Positions 1-10,918 of a stretch of DNA of 64,000 nucleotides are shown in pieces. The notes beneath the pieces were generated by a model, which had not been told where the DNA came from, did no database searches, and saw nothing but the letters and a program-made list of their open reading frames with translations. Both the position numbers and the translations under genes were made by a program. Every line of letters starts with the position of its first letter. Position 1 is the first letter of the stretch. The DNA is taken from NCBI GenBank assembly GCA_029204225.1, contig CM055111.1:16539019-16603018 (forward strand), given 5' to 3'. The stretch comes from Diphasiastrum complanatum. Lineage: Eukaryota > Streptophyta > Lycopodiopsida > Lycopodiales > Lycopodiaceae.

Positions 1-480
1 ACATGGCTGTTTCAATTTTCTTTGGTAAGGCTTAAAATGCAGGGTGGCGGGGTAAATAAACTACTACCCTTGACAAAAATGCTCAAAAACAACCAGAATG
101 ACTCGTAATCATAGTGCTATAAATGACTCGTAAGCATAGTGCTATAGATCTTTCTCCTTTTCCGGCATGTAATGATATATCAGTTCTTACAATAGGGATA
201 GTGATAACCCTATTTTTTCTAACAGTCTTTTGACGATTTTCTAAACAAGGGTTTGCGTACTTGTTGTAAGTTCCTTTAAGTACATGGATTTGTGCTAAGA
301 ACATATACATTCATAAGGTCGGAATTGCAGAGAACTGCAGCATAATGTCATTCGTGATTTTTTTGTAGCTGTAGCTGTAGATTCTGTAGAAGGAACATCA
401 ATGTTTACGTAAAATAGGATGAAATGACATAGCATCGTTTATCGATGGCTGTTTGAAATCATAGTATGTATGTTCTTAAA
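1..480. other. No gene recognised
   Basis: I see no convincing coding region here on either strand. The minus strand beyond the integrase scrap at 484-870 may be further decayed Copia sequence, but no domain is readable. The only structured item is the short tandem duplication at 97-146. Confidence 0.5.
97..146. repeat. 25-bp tandem duplication
   Basis: Two adjacent 25-bp copies (97-121 and 122-146) begin AATGACTCGTAA and end AGTGCTATA, with one mismatch. This is a simple local duplication. No function is inferred. Confidence 0.85.
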
Positions 481-483
481 ATA

Positions 484-870
484 TTACATCCCTAGAGACA
501 AATACCACATTGGTGGATGGATCATCAACTTTATAAGCTTTATGTTCACCATGATAGCCAATGAAAATACATTTATTTGTCCTATGATCCAGCTTCTTCC
601 TAAGCTATTTAGAATGTGAACAAAACATATACAACCAAAGATTTTTAAATGGCTGACACTAGGCTTGTGCCCATGCCAAACTTGATGAGGAGTCTTGTTG
701 TTCATGGCTTTGGTGCTGGATCTGTTCTACACATAACAGGCTGTGGCAGTAGCTTCTGCCTACAACTTCATAGGTAGGTGTGCTAGATGTAGCATGGATC
801 TGGTTGAGTTGAGAAGAGTTCGATTCTTCCTTTCTGCAATCCTATTCTATTGAGGTGAATAGGAAGTGGT
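484..870 (-). pseudogene. Copia integrase C-terminal fragment
   Basis: Minus-strand translation gives the Copia hallmarks AERKNRT and, further on, NKTPHQVWHGHKPSVSHLK followed by IFGC. These correspond to the end of the integrase core and its C-terminal region. It is a broken remnant with several breaks and lies just after the primer-site-like sequence of the adjoining LTR. Confidence 0.75.
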
Positions 871-889
871 GAACTGTCTTCTAATACCA

Positions 890-1171
890 TGTTCAACCAC
901 TTAGAATTTGCTTTGCACAGGAACACAGATCATGCTACATAGTAACACAGACAGAAAACACTCTCCACAGTAAGCTCACATAACAACTGTATTTCTCAAA
1001 ATGAAATTACACTGTACATATAGTTGTTCACTCAGACAACCCATGCATGACCCAGGCTACCGTTGGCGGGACATGTGTCCCATCAACTTACCTCGTGGTG
1101 AGGCCAACTGATCCTTATCCACTGATAGGACCCACAGTACAGTAACACAGTGATTCTACTTTAATTCTAAC
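890..1171 (-). repeat. Short Copia LTR
   Basis: A segment of about 282 bp on the minus strand is preceded by the purine-rich AAGGGAGAGGG and begins near GTTAGAATTAAAG. It ends GTTGAACA directly before TGGTATTAGA, which resembles the initiator tRNA-Met primer site. Length and context fit a Tnt1-like short LTR. The boundaries are read by eye. Confidence 0.6.
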
Positions 1172-1259
1172 CCTCTCCCTTAAAGTAGAGTCTACTTTTT
1201 ATACAGTCATATACATAGCTTTAAAGTCAACAAACTTTAAGTACAAAAATCTTTGATCT

Positions 1260-1830
1260 AAACTTATCAAACTTTTTTCTAGCAAGTGGCTAAGTGAAAA
1301 TATCAGCTAGTTGTTCTTCTGTGCTACAATGAACAACATGAATTTCACAACTCAGCAGCCTCTCACGTATAAAGTGATACTGAATCTCAATGTGTGTAGT
1401 TCTCGCATGGAACACTGGATTCTTTGCTAGCAAAAGACACCTTTTATGAAGTTCAGATCATCACTTGGAGTGATTAGTAAAGCAATGATTGAACCAAGCT
1501 AGATAGTGAGGAGGAGTGTTAAAAATTCACAATTCTAGCTTGACTAGTTTTGGTCATATGACTTGTAAAGACTGTCGCTATGTAAAGTCATGAGATTTTT
1601 CTACTTCATGCCAACTTCTTCCAAGATTTGTCTCAATCATATAGCTTCCTGTGCTGCACTACACATTGCTTTATACTCTGCTTCTGTGGTGGAAAGAGCA
1701 ATTGTACTTTGCTTCTTACTAGACCAAGAAAAGCAACTACCACAAAACTGGAATACATACCCTGTGGTAGATCTATGATCATCATAGTCACCTCCCCAAT
1801 CCGCATCCACATAGCTACGTTTTCTCTATT
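1260..1830 (-). pseudogene. Copia RNase H fragment
   Basis: Minus-strand reading gives YVDADWGGD, SWSSKKQSTIALSTTEAEY and, later, NPVFHARTTHIEIQYHFIRE and ADIFT. This is the standard order for a Copia RNase H domain and its tail. It is broken at a few points, and the LTR at 890-1171 follows it as expected for a 3' end. Confidence 0.85.
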
Positions 1831-2170
1831 GGGAAGAGAGGATTTTTGTATCTTTGCGGGAGTCAAGGGGTTGGGAATCCTTTTGTGAAGAGGTAGGCAA
1901 GCTCTGATGAGAGGACGTCGATCTCACAGGCTTCGGCAAAAAAAGAGTCCTCTTTTTTTTGAAGCACCTCAACTACCATCAAAATTGAAGCCTTCAAGGT
2001 CTGAAAAAGTACAACAGTGAAAATGCTTTAGGTAAAGCCATGCCCAACATAAGGATATACAAGATCATTCAAATAATTACAAGCAGATGGCAACGCATGC
2101 CTTTTTCTCCTAGACATAAAGCACCTCAACTAGCTCATGACCCTTGATTCAGCCTTGTTATCAACCTCAA
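1831..2170. other. Unassigned sequence
   Basis: No coding or structural signal is readable between the RNase H fossil and the possible Gypsy scrap. The element joint appears to lie near 1840-1870, because the reading past that point no longer resembles reverse transcriptase. Confidence 0.4.
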
Positions 2171-2179
2171 AGTTGTATG

Positions 2180-2620
2180 CTATAGTTAGAGTTTCCAACA
2201 TGCCCCTTCCCTTTGAAATGGACTTCATTTTCTAGCTCTAGGTTGAGGAAGTCAAGCACTCTAGCTTTTTGACGGTCTTTGTATCTACACGAGTTATGAC
2301 TTTTGATGGCTACTCAATGCCCTTCTTATGTCTAAATGTTCCCTTCATGATTCGCCTACCTCCACGAAGTGGGTGTCCATAATCCTTCCTTGTATGATTC
2401 TTGAACAAGCCAACCTTCTATGATGCTATCTTCTGGCCTTGCCTTCTGACTCACAAAGTCTTTTAGAACTTTTATAAAACGCTCACAATTGAACATCCAT
2501 CTACAAGCACACAGTTTCAATCAATTCTTGTTGTTTCGAATGCATTTCTCTCCATTTGATCTCCTTTTAGGTGATCCACCTAAAAGATAACCAATACATA
2601 AAATAATGTACAAATAACGA
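2180..2620 (+). pseudogene. Possible Ty3/Gypsy integrase scrap
   Basis: Plus-strand readings in changing frames give FEMDFI, LHEVGV and MHFSPFDLLLGDPP. These sit in the order expected for a Gypsy integrase (catalytic core start, the HG-P region, and the SPFE-like motif). The likeness is faint and spread over several frames, so this is a tentative, very old remnant with many breaks. Chance resemblance is possible. Confidence 0.25.
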
Positions 2621-2649
2621 GGCACATTCTTTTTGTATTGTCATGTCTT

Positions 2650-4000
2650 ATTTAATGTCCCTAGTCACAAATGAGTCTTGTAAATACCTGACAATTGACA
2701 CTAATTTGTACTTCATAGATTGTCTCCTAAGCGACCTCGAATAGCAATCAGAAGAATGAATTGCAACATCTTTAGCTAGTCGTGAGATTCTAATCCACTT
2801 AATTTGTCATCTTTGGTGAAAGAGTTGCACAAGGAATGTGCATAGCCAGTTGGAGTTCTTATTTGTCTTATGACATTTTTCACATGTGGGAGTTCTCCCT
2901 TTGTTAGAATTCATGGCACACTAGGAGTACTTGTCATCCCACTTTCAACGTTTTCAATCCAATAAGGTCTCTTCACCTTAGCCACCTCCAAGTCTTGACG
3001 TGATGCAACAATGTCCTTTGCACCAATTATATGTTTCTATATATATTCACCCACATTTTTGTATATATACATAGTATCCAAGAGGTGATTGATTAAGAGA
3101 TTATTCAAATAGGGTAATCGTTGGAATATCGACAATCTCTTCATGCTTGGAATTGACTTAACCCAAGAATCATTCACATCATGTTGTTAGATCCACTCGT
3201 CATACCAACCTTTTACTCTAATTCGGATGGGTGAAGGTGTGATTAAAGGGCAATCTTCCAGTCTTCCCCAAGCTCGCCTTTGGTTTTTGTCCAAAAAGGA
3301 TGACTGACTGGTGGGTATTTTTTATTTTCGTACACAGCTTTCCTCAAAAAAATTGTACAATGATGGCTTTTCAAATTTGGCCCACATATGTAGCATGGTT
3401 TATATCCAGATGTTGTAAAACCGACATTTATGATTGCATGAGAAAGTTTGAATATATTTATGAGATATAATAGATCATGAGAATAAATCAAACCGGGATA
3501 ATCATACATTGTCCACATTAGAATTCCACAAAGAGTGAAATTTCTTTCTTGCAAAGGCCTTGAGATGTCATATGCATTGACGCCATTCCAAAGCTTGGAC
3601 AATTCTTCAATCAATGGTTTGAGGTAAACATCCATGTTCTTAACCTTGTATTTTCTTGGAACAATAGAGCTAGAAACATTGTGTCCTATCTTTATACTTA
3701 GCCATGGAGGAATATTATAATCAACAAGAACAACTGGCCATGTGGACCATGTTGAATAAACACCAAAAGGATTTATGCCATCCATTGCTAAACCAAATCG
3801 TAAATGACGAGGTTCATTTTTTAGCTCGGATCAATATGTTTCCACACAGGTGAGTCACTTGGTACCTGCATAAGCTACTAACAACTTTGTCATTAGCAGT
3901 GTCATATGATTTATAACCTTTGCATTTTGAACTATTCACCCCTAAAAATGCTCTTCATACTTGATTGATTGATCTAATTTTTGTCTAGCATTCATTGGGT
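2650..4000 (-). pseudogene. CACTA (En/Spm) TNP2-type transposase remnant
   Basis: The minus strand reads, in order, VPSDSPVWKHID, RHLRFGLAMDGINPFG, WPVVLVDYNIPPW, YLKPLIEELSKLWNGVNAYD, LCGILMWTMYDYPGLIYS, CYICGP, HLLDTMYIYKNVGEYI and KDDKLSGLESHD followed by LIAIRGRLG. This is the colinear pattern of the tnp2 transposase family (the DGFNPFG block, LPPW, PLIEELxxLW, then the LDVMHIEKNV and KLxGLKSHD blocks). The longest open stretch is 3243-3785 (180 residues). A frame change near 3830 separates the PSDSPVWKHID part from the rest. In-frame stops lie downstream of 3243, for example within the KNVGEYI and ESHD stretches. The N-terminal part and the tail are not readable. The family usually encodes well over 600 residues, so roughly the middle 450 survive. 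It is inactive as it stands. Confidence 0.88.
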
Positions 4001-4039
4001 TTGTAATTGCATAATTCGACATATTTTTCTTTCTGTCTA

Positions 4040-4465
4040 CCGACATACTACCGGATTGTAATTCAAATTGGGTGTCGAAATCCGTCACAGAAAGAACATG
4101 TCAAAAACTGACATATGGTTGTCACCACGTGACAGTCGTTTGGGGATGCCACATGGAAGATGACAATACACGTGGATGTCAAAAACTGACATTTATTTTC
4201 AATGTCAAAATTCGACACCTTTGCATATTTCCGTCACACAGAGGACATTTTTAAACTTGTTGAAAATTTTCGACATCAGTCCCCCTGACATTTCTTTTAG
4301 GATTAAACAGGATGTCGGAATTCGACGCATTCTATCAATGTCGGAATCTGACATCCTCTGTAGATTCCCAACGCACAGAGGACATTTTTAAACCCGCCCA
4401 AAATTTTTGACATCAATCTGACATCTATTTAGGGTTGAAATTGGTGTCAGAATCTGACATTGCAA
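4040..4465. repeat. CACTA-type subterminal palindrome cluster
   Basis: At least six inverted-repeat sites of the form TGTC-rrAAtyy-GACA lie here: 4099-4114, 4176-4192, 4203-4218, 4312-4328, 4338-4354 and 4445-4460. In addition, a block CACAGAGGACATTTTTAAAC is repeated near 4237 and 4375. Clusters of short motifs inside the ends are a known trait of CACTA elements, where they bind the element's own DNA-binding protein. The cluster lies just beyond the 5' side of the tnp2 remnant. A clear CACTA terminus was not found. Assignment to this element is inference. Confidence 0.65.
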
Positions 4466-4469
4466 AAAG

Positions 4470-5180
4470 AATTAAAAAAAAAACTGATTGTATTTGGTGC
4501 ACAATTTACGCGTCATTTTTTTGAGAATAGGATCGTAGCTGGTGAGATGCTGCATTAAGATCAACTATCGATTCCTTGATAAAATTGGTGTTTTAAAATG
4601 AGGTTATTGATAATGAGTCATGTTTTTATGAATCCTATTCTTTCATCCAGCATATCTCCTTTCTTCTCTCTCTCTCATTCTTTCCAAGCATGCATGTGAT
4701 AGCTGTTTATAATGCACTGTGATCGGTCATAAGATCTAGCTTGTCTTTAATTAAACTAAGCATTCTCATTACGCGTACCATGGATAAGGATTTCATTATT
4801 GAAAGAAGTCTTAACAAGTCCAGCAACTTTGAAATGATTTCTTTGAACAAGTTTTACACATTTTTTTGCATTTTAGGGTTTATTGACAACTTCACTTGCA
4901 AATTAACTAAGTGAATAGCAAATAGATATAATCTAGGGCATGTAATGAAAATAATTAAAGAGCATGTAATGAATCTAAGCTATGTTTCAAACGTATGAAA
5001 ATTACAATCCATTCAATCACAAATCAAAATCATTGAAATTCAAACGTTATATTACATAATTTTGTGAGACTTTCCATCTCATGTACAATACATCAAGATG
5101 ATATACATATATCCGAAAACCAAAAAAATAAAAAATACACTTTATTACACTACTACTACTCGTCAGAGGCACTGTCGTCA
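4470..5180. other. No gene recognised
   Basis: AT-rich sequence with no convincing ORF or repeat. The outer terminus of the CACTA element may lie in the first part, but no CACTA end or 3-bp target duplication could be picked out. Confidence 0.4.
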
Positions 5181-5601
5181 TCACCATGACCCATACATGC
5201 CATATGCTATGCATATAGAGCTGGTGCTGGACGTGCCTGCATCAACACAAGCAACAAATATGACAATCGTAAGCTTTTGACTGAAGATCAATCTACTGAT
5301 GATATCTATATATACTAAAACTATTTGGGTTTCCGGACAGCTGACACTCACCAGTCGCGCTCCAATAGAAGCCAATCAGTCTGACCATCCATGCTCTAGC
5401 CTCCTGTAGCCTCATCGATGCGTACAAGAAGGCAGCCACAATTTGCGAGCATAGATTTTCTGCTTCTGATCGAATATGGGCACTCATGTCTTCTCTGCCC
5501 AATTGTGTGGATGTGCGTCTTTGAATGTGCAATAGAAGCGTTTCAATCTTGGATTGTGTGTGTGATCGCTCACGGTTGAGCAAGAAAGCGGAATTTGCCA
5601 A
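5181..5601 (-). CDS. Small two-exon candidate gene, unrecognised
   Basis: A minus-strand ORF starting at 5601 runs MANSAFLLNRERSHTQSKIE and onward. At 5352/5351 it meets a strong donor (G|GTGAGT). A good acceptor (GATGCAG|G) lies at 5237/5236. Joining across this 115-bp intron keeps the frame and gives about 18 more residues ending IAYGMYGSW, stop at 5181. The product would be about 102 residues with a helix-prone middle (SEAENLCSQIVAAFLYASMR). I do not recognise a family. It lies about 1.1 kb beyond the CACTA palindromes on the same strand as the transposase. It could be an exon pair of that element's second gene, a host gene fragment, or chance. Confidence 0.3.
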
Positions 5602-6511
5602 TGGTCATAATATTTATTGATGGCATTGGTATTGTTTTTACAATACACTTATTAGCTTTTGGTTTCTTGCAATAGTCAATTTTTTTTGGCAAAGAGAGCA
5701 GAGAATCAGGGGCAGTGCCGCAAAATTCAACCCTTATAAAAAGTCGACAGATTCTCTATGATAGATTTTTTGACATGGTTTTCGACAGATCCTCTGACAA
5801 CCCAAAATTTGACGAAATTATTTTTCGCAATTTTATGTTGAAAACGATTGATTTTTGTTGTTGTGCAACTTTCTAAAGATTGGATGGATTTATTGGTGGA
5901 CGAACTTTAATTTGAGGCGTAGTGAAAAGATCTGAAAAGAAACAGGCAAGAATATCACTTATGATAGAAGATGCAGATACAAAATCTAAAAAGAGAAGAT
6001 GCAAACACAAAATCTAGAAACAACATAGGTCTGTTGACAAACAACACAGGTCCTCTTTCAATCTATGCTCAAGCATAGGATGACATTACAAAAATTCTAA
6101 AATTAAAAAAAAAACCTTTGTAAATATACTTTTATTTTTTTTCTCTAATTTTGACTTCGAGCTGGCCCAATGAAAAGCTCAAATTTGAAATCTACGTAAC
6201 GTAGCTCAAATAAACTAAAAAATAAAAATATATTACAGCAAACTTAGAAAGTTGTGTCGAGCAGCATGGACGTATCCCATTGGTTCCCTCTTCCTGCCTG
6301 ACATGTGCTAATTTACCTGACATCAATACCTCAAGTTAAATTTATTTAACTACGCTGGTTAGTATAATGAAATATGTTAACTCGACTAGTTACAATTATA
6401 GAAATATAGTATGCACAAATGCTAGTATAGGTTGATATTCTGAGGAATATTCTAGCCATCCTGCGGAACATGTTTGGAAACACAAGCAAGATAGGATTTA
6501 AACGTAGAACT
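5602..6511. other. No gene recognised
   Basis: AT-rich spacer. Around 5740-5820 there are a few GTCGACAGA / TTCGACAGA / TTTGACGAA words that loosely recall CACTA subterminal motifs, and at 5966-6021 there is a 28-bp tandem duplication. No coding region is supported. Confidence 0.45.
5966..6021. repeat. 28-bp tandem duplication
   Basis: Two adjacent copies beginning AGAAGATGCA and containing ACAAAATCTA, with a few mismatches. A simple local duplication. Confidence 0.7.
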
Positions 6512-7236
6512 TCTGAAGAATTGACAAAGATTATCTATGTTAGATATAGGGGTCTTATGTTTTTTACATCAAGCATCTAGGTGTAGGATGTTGATAGGAA
6601 CAAATTTGGCATAGATGGCAAATTATGCATTTCCACTTGTAATGCCACTATTGAGCCAAAATAGAGTAAGAGGCTAAACTCGTGCCAATTAGAGTGTAGA
6701 CAAGTGTAATGCTTTTGGTTGATGAATTCTAAGAGGTCCAATAGGATTTAGAGGTGGAACCATGTGAGGTCCAATAGGAATTTGAGGTGTGCTTGAATAT
6801 AGTCCAATAGAATTAAGAGGTGCACGGATCAATGGTCCAATAGGATTAAGAGGTGACAAAGTGTGGTCCAATCATAGTTAAGCATAGTGGATCTACTAGT
6901 ATCATTGTACTCCTCATTTTGGATCTAATTGATTTGGTGATTGTGTGGATTTTGAGTGTCATTGGATTTCTAGCCTTCTCTCTCTACCCGAGAGCTCATC
7001 ATGGTTTTTCTCTCTCTACCCGAGGAGAGCAGCTTGTTGTTACTTGAATAATTTTTTAATACTTTCCACACGTATGAGTGAGAGTTGGAAGTGATTGAAT
7101 GCATGTAGTAGTGTGTTTTTGCCATAGAATCAAAGATAGATCTTGAATCTCAATCTAATCTTGATCTTGGTGCATCTACACACCTTAGGAGATCACAAGT
7201 ACATGTTGTGGTCTTTCCACACGTGTGAAATCAATA
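6512..7236 (+). repeat. Family A LTR 1
   Basis: 725 bp. The other copies begin TGTGAAGAATTG and end GTGTGAAATCAACA; this one is slightly altered at its first bases. It is followed at 7237 by TGGTATCAAAGCC, a primer site of initiator tRNA-Met type. The inner part (about 6738-6865) holds a degenerate minisatellite of GGTCCAATAGGATT units. Confidence 0.9.
6738..6865. repeat. Minisatellite inside family A LTR
   Basis: Five degenerate units around the core GGTCCAATAGGATT followed by AGAGGTG, spaced about 30-35 bp. The same array recurs in the LTRs at about 18208, 28682, 35430 and 38872. Its minus strand gives an apparent PLNPIGP-repeat ORF in every copy, which I take as a by-product of the repeat. 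Confidence 0.85.
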
Positions 7237-10200
7237 TGGTATCAAAGCCTACCTAATTTTACCATGCATTTTGTTTGATCCTAACTTTGTCCATACTCCA
7301 TCATTTGATGTGAAATAGATCTTGTTTTAGAGAGACTTGTGTAGCTAGTAAGAATCAATTCAGAAATAGTTGCAAGATCTTTCATAGGAGGAGATAGTAC
7401 TCTATTATTGGATCCTATTGAGAGTGTGTAGCAACATTTATTGTTCATCATTCAAGTTTTCTTCACTTCAAATATCTTCAATGGGTTTATCCTTGTTGGA
7501 ACCAAGTGAAAGATTGTCCACTTCAAATTATTCAATTTGGAAAATGAGGATGGATTCCATCTTGATCCTTCAAGACGTGATGGACATAGTTCTTGGCCAT
7601 GAAGAAGAACCACAAGTTCTTCAAGAGGTTCAAAAATACAACAAGAGAGCTAGGATGGCTCTCCACTACATTAAGATGAATGTCTCTAATGAGATATTGA
7701 GGGAGATAGATACTTGTACAACAGCCAAAGAAGCTTGGGATTGTCTCAAGGCTATCTATGAGGCTAAGAATACCTCTAGGCTTCTCACTCTTAGGAATCA
7801 AATCTTTCAAAGTAACCAAAAGAGTGATGAGAGTGCATCTAGTTATGTTTTGAGAGTAAAAGATATTCATAGACAACTTGCTTGTATTGGTGATTCCATC
7901 AATCAAAATGAGCTAGTTCAAGTCATTCTTAATGGCTTGAGAAGTGAATTTGATAACCTTGTCCAATCCTATGCCATTAAGGAGGAGCTACCAAGTTCGG
8001 AGGCTCTCCAAAGTGTGTTAATTTCAGAAAAGACAAGAGTACAAACTCTTGAGGATGGACAAGCTCTCTCTCACCCATAATGATGGCAAATCTCTCTTTG
8101 CCAAGGATAAGCACAAAGGGAGGAGCAAGAACCAATATCAACAATCCTCAAACAAGGACAAAGTCAAATCCAAAGACAAAGATGAGGAGGAAGATGATTT
8201 CTCTAATGCTTCATCATCCAAGCTCAAGAAGAAGAAGATCAAGTGCTTTTATTGTGGCAAGAAAGCCATTATTCCACCAATTGCTTCAAGAAGAAGAATC
8301 AACTCAAGCAAGCCAACATTACCAATGAGAAGGAAGACACTATTGCAGGTGATGGAGAGGGATCTCTTATCGTCTCTAGTTTCATCTACTCCTTTCAAGA
8401 AGGACGGCCTACGGTATATTGATAGTGGAGCCTCTTCACATATGTGTAGCTCAAAGGACTCTTTCTCTTCTATTGCACCTTATGATGGAGTCAAGAAATC
8501 AATATACACTACAAATGATTTTGAATGTCCTATTGAAGGCATAGGGAACATTCCCTTGAAGCTTGCATCCTCTAAAGTTATTTCTTTCTCTAAAGTTCTT
8601 TATGTACCTAAGCTTAGCAAGAATCTTATTAGTGTTGGCCAATTGCTTGATAATGGCCTTGACGTAAAATTCAATGTTGATACTTGCACTATCAAGAAGA
8701 ATGATGAGATACGTGTATTAGGGTCTAGATCTAGAGGCATCTACGAACTAGATCCAAATGAGTATGTGAATTCTTGTAATGTTGCTCTTGTGAACAAACT
8801 CTCTATTGAGGAATTATGGCATAGGAGGTTGGGACATCCCAACTACAAATCCATGCTCTCTATGATCAAAGAAGCCAAAGCTATTAGCTTGCCAAAGCCA
8901 TTCTCCAAGAAGATCAAGCCTTGTGAGGCTTGTGCTATCGCTAAATCTCACAAAAAGCCATTTACAAGATCTTCTATTGAAAGCAAGCATCCTTTGGAGT
9001 TAATCCACTCGGATGTGCATTTCTCATCAACTACAAGCAAGGGAGGAGCCACTTGTTTTGTTACTTTCATTGATGGTTTCACAAGATTCACTTGGATATA
9101 TCTTCTTGCTTCTAGATCTATGGTGTTTGATCATTTCCTTATTTTCAAAGCTTTTGTAGAGAAGCAATTCTCATTCAAGATTAAAGCTCTTAGAAGTGAT
9201 GGAGTTGGTGAATATATCTCCAATAAATTTCATGATTTCTGTGAGCTTGAAGGCATCAAAAGAGAGTTCTATTGTGCATAGTCTCCATCTCAAAATGGAG
9301 TGGCCGAGAGAAAGAATAGATCTATATGTGAATGTGCAAAATCTATGAGAATTGAGGCATCTTTGCCCAAAGATTTTTGGGCAGAAGCCATTAATTGTGC
9401 AAATAATCTTTGCAATAGGCTCCCACATATAGCTCTTGGAGGAAAGTCACCATTTGAAATCTTATATTTGAAAAAGCCTAAGGTTGATCACCTTAGAGTT
9501 TTTGGATGCATATGCTTTGCTCATATTCCCTTGGAAACAAGGAAGAAGGAAGATCCTAGTGCATGCAGAGGGATCATGGTTGGATACTCATCCACCAAGA
9601 AGGCCTATAGAGTCTTTATACTCTCTACTTCTCAAGTTATTGACAGTAGAGACATTTTCTTTCATGAAGATCAACACTCATCTTTTGAAGAGGCCGAGAT
9701 CAAGAAGTCTATGGATGCATCACCAATTATTGATTTTGAAGACAATCATGATGTGATGGGGTCGATATTTGAAGAAAACTCTCCTCGGATTTTCTTACCA
9801 AGAAGATCCATGAGAGCTAGATCCGAGCCTAAGAGGCTCTCGTCTGTTTACAAAGGCAAACACGTGGATCTTGATTCCACTAATTATGTTTTTTATGTCT
9901 CTCATGGCGAGCCAAATAATGTACAAGAGGCACTCAATACCAAGGAGTGGTATGATGCCATGAAGCAAGGGTATGACGCATTGATCACCAACAATACTTG
10001 GGAGCTTGTGGATCCTCCATCCAACAACCATGTGATTGGTTGCAAGTGGGTATTTCGGATCAAGTTCAATCATGATGGCACCATCAACAAGTATAAAGCA
10101 AGATTATGTGCCAAAGGATTTGCTCAAATTCATGGCCTTGATTATGAGGAGACCTTTGCACCCGTTGCAAAGATGGTGACAATAAGAATTCTTATTTCTA

Positions 10201-10913
10201 TTGCTTGTTTCTTGAAGTGGAAGGTGTTCCAATTAGATGTATCCAATGCTTTTCTAAATGGTTATCTTGAGGAGGAGATCTATATGGAACAACCTCAAGG
10301 ATTCATCAAGGATGAGTCCAACGTGTGCTTGCTCTTCAAAAGTCTTTATGGACTCAAGCAAGCACCAAGATCATGGTATTCAAGAGTTAATTCTTTTCTT
10401 ATCTCACTAGGATTTACTCTTAGTGACTATGATCCTTCCATGTATCTAAAATTTGTTGATAGCAATATTGTCATTCTTCTAATTTATGTTGATGACATTA
10501 TTTTTTGTGGAAGTTGTATCAAGCTAGTTGATGAAACTAAGCTAGCACTTGGATGTGAGTTTAAAATGCAAGATCTAGGAGAGATACATTACATCCTAGG
10601 CCTAGAAATTGATTTCTATAAAAATCATGTCTTTATATGCCAATCTAGATATGCTCACTCTATGTTGAAAAAATTCCATATGGAAAATTCTAAGAGCATA
10701 GATACTCCAATGGCGCAAATTGTAAAATATCATAATAAGGGTGATGAAAGATCCGTTGAGGACATCACACTTTTTAGGAGTCTTGTAGGCTCCTTGATTT
10801 GGCTTACCATTACTAGGCCCGATCTAAGTTTTTGTGTGCACAAATTGAGTCAATTTATGCAACCCCCTAAGATCCATCATTGGAAGATGGCCAAGAGGAT
10901 TCTAAGATATGTA
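7237..10913 (+). pseudogene. A1 gag-pol, left part
   Basis: The leader is followed by gag from about 7481 (MGLSLLEPSERLSTSNYSIW, a Copia gag/UBN2 type), a zinc-knuckle region, protease (DSGASSHM), the GAG-pre-integrase region (LWHRRLGHPN), integrase core (VHSDV), RT (GLKQAPRSWYSR, YVDDI) and the start of RNase H, where B1 interrupts it. Several breaks are present, so it is a fossil. It is nearly identical at protein level to the corresponding part of unit A4 (31.4-34.8 kb). Confidence 0.9.
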
Positions 10914-10918
10914 TCTTC
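10914..10918 (+). repeat. Target-site duplication of B1, left copy
   Basis: TCTTC directly before the left LTR of B1. The same five bases follow the right LTR at 17440-17444. With B1 and one copy removed by eye, the flanks match the uninterrupted RNase H sequence of sister unit A4, which proves the nested insertion. Confidence 0.92.

Larger units (their letters stand above)
480..1830 (-). mobile_element. Copia fossil fragment, LTR shared between two pol pieces
   Basis: On the minus strand the order is RNase H (1830 to 1260), polypurine-like tract, a short LTR (about 1171 to 890), a primer-site-like TGGTATTAGA, then an integrase C-terminal piece (870 to 484). An LTR with pol on its left and a primer site on its right indicates a chain of two copies sharing one LTR, or a recombinant. 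Several breaks are evident and gag is absent. It looks old, because both coding pieces are heavily decayed. Confidence 0.75.

Noticed and set aside
2500-2640. Continuation of the CACTA transposase below 2650 on the minus strand
   Set aside because: The reading loses all tnp2 motifs after the SHD...AIRG block; the plus strand there may be Gypsy-like, so the limit was set at 2650.
6689-6871. Minus-strand ORF with PLNPIGP repeats, recurring at 18158, 28638 and 35378
   Set aside because: It is the reverse reading of the LTR minisatellite and appears wherever that LTR occurs; no start context or homologue.
7532-7906. Long antisense ORFs over family A gag (also 19517-19813, 29985-30281, 31410-31784)
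   Set aside because: Shadows of the gag reading frame on the opposite strand, with no independent signals.
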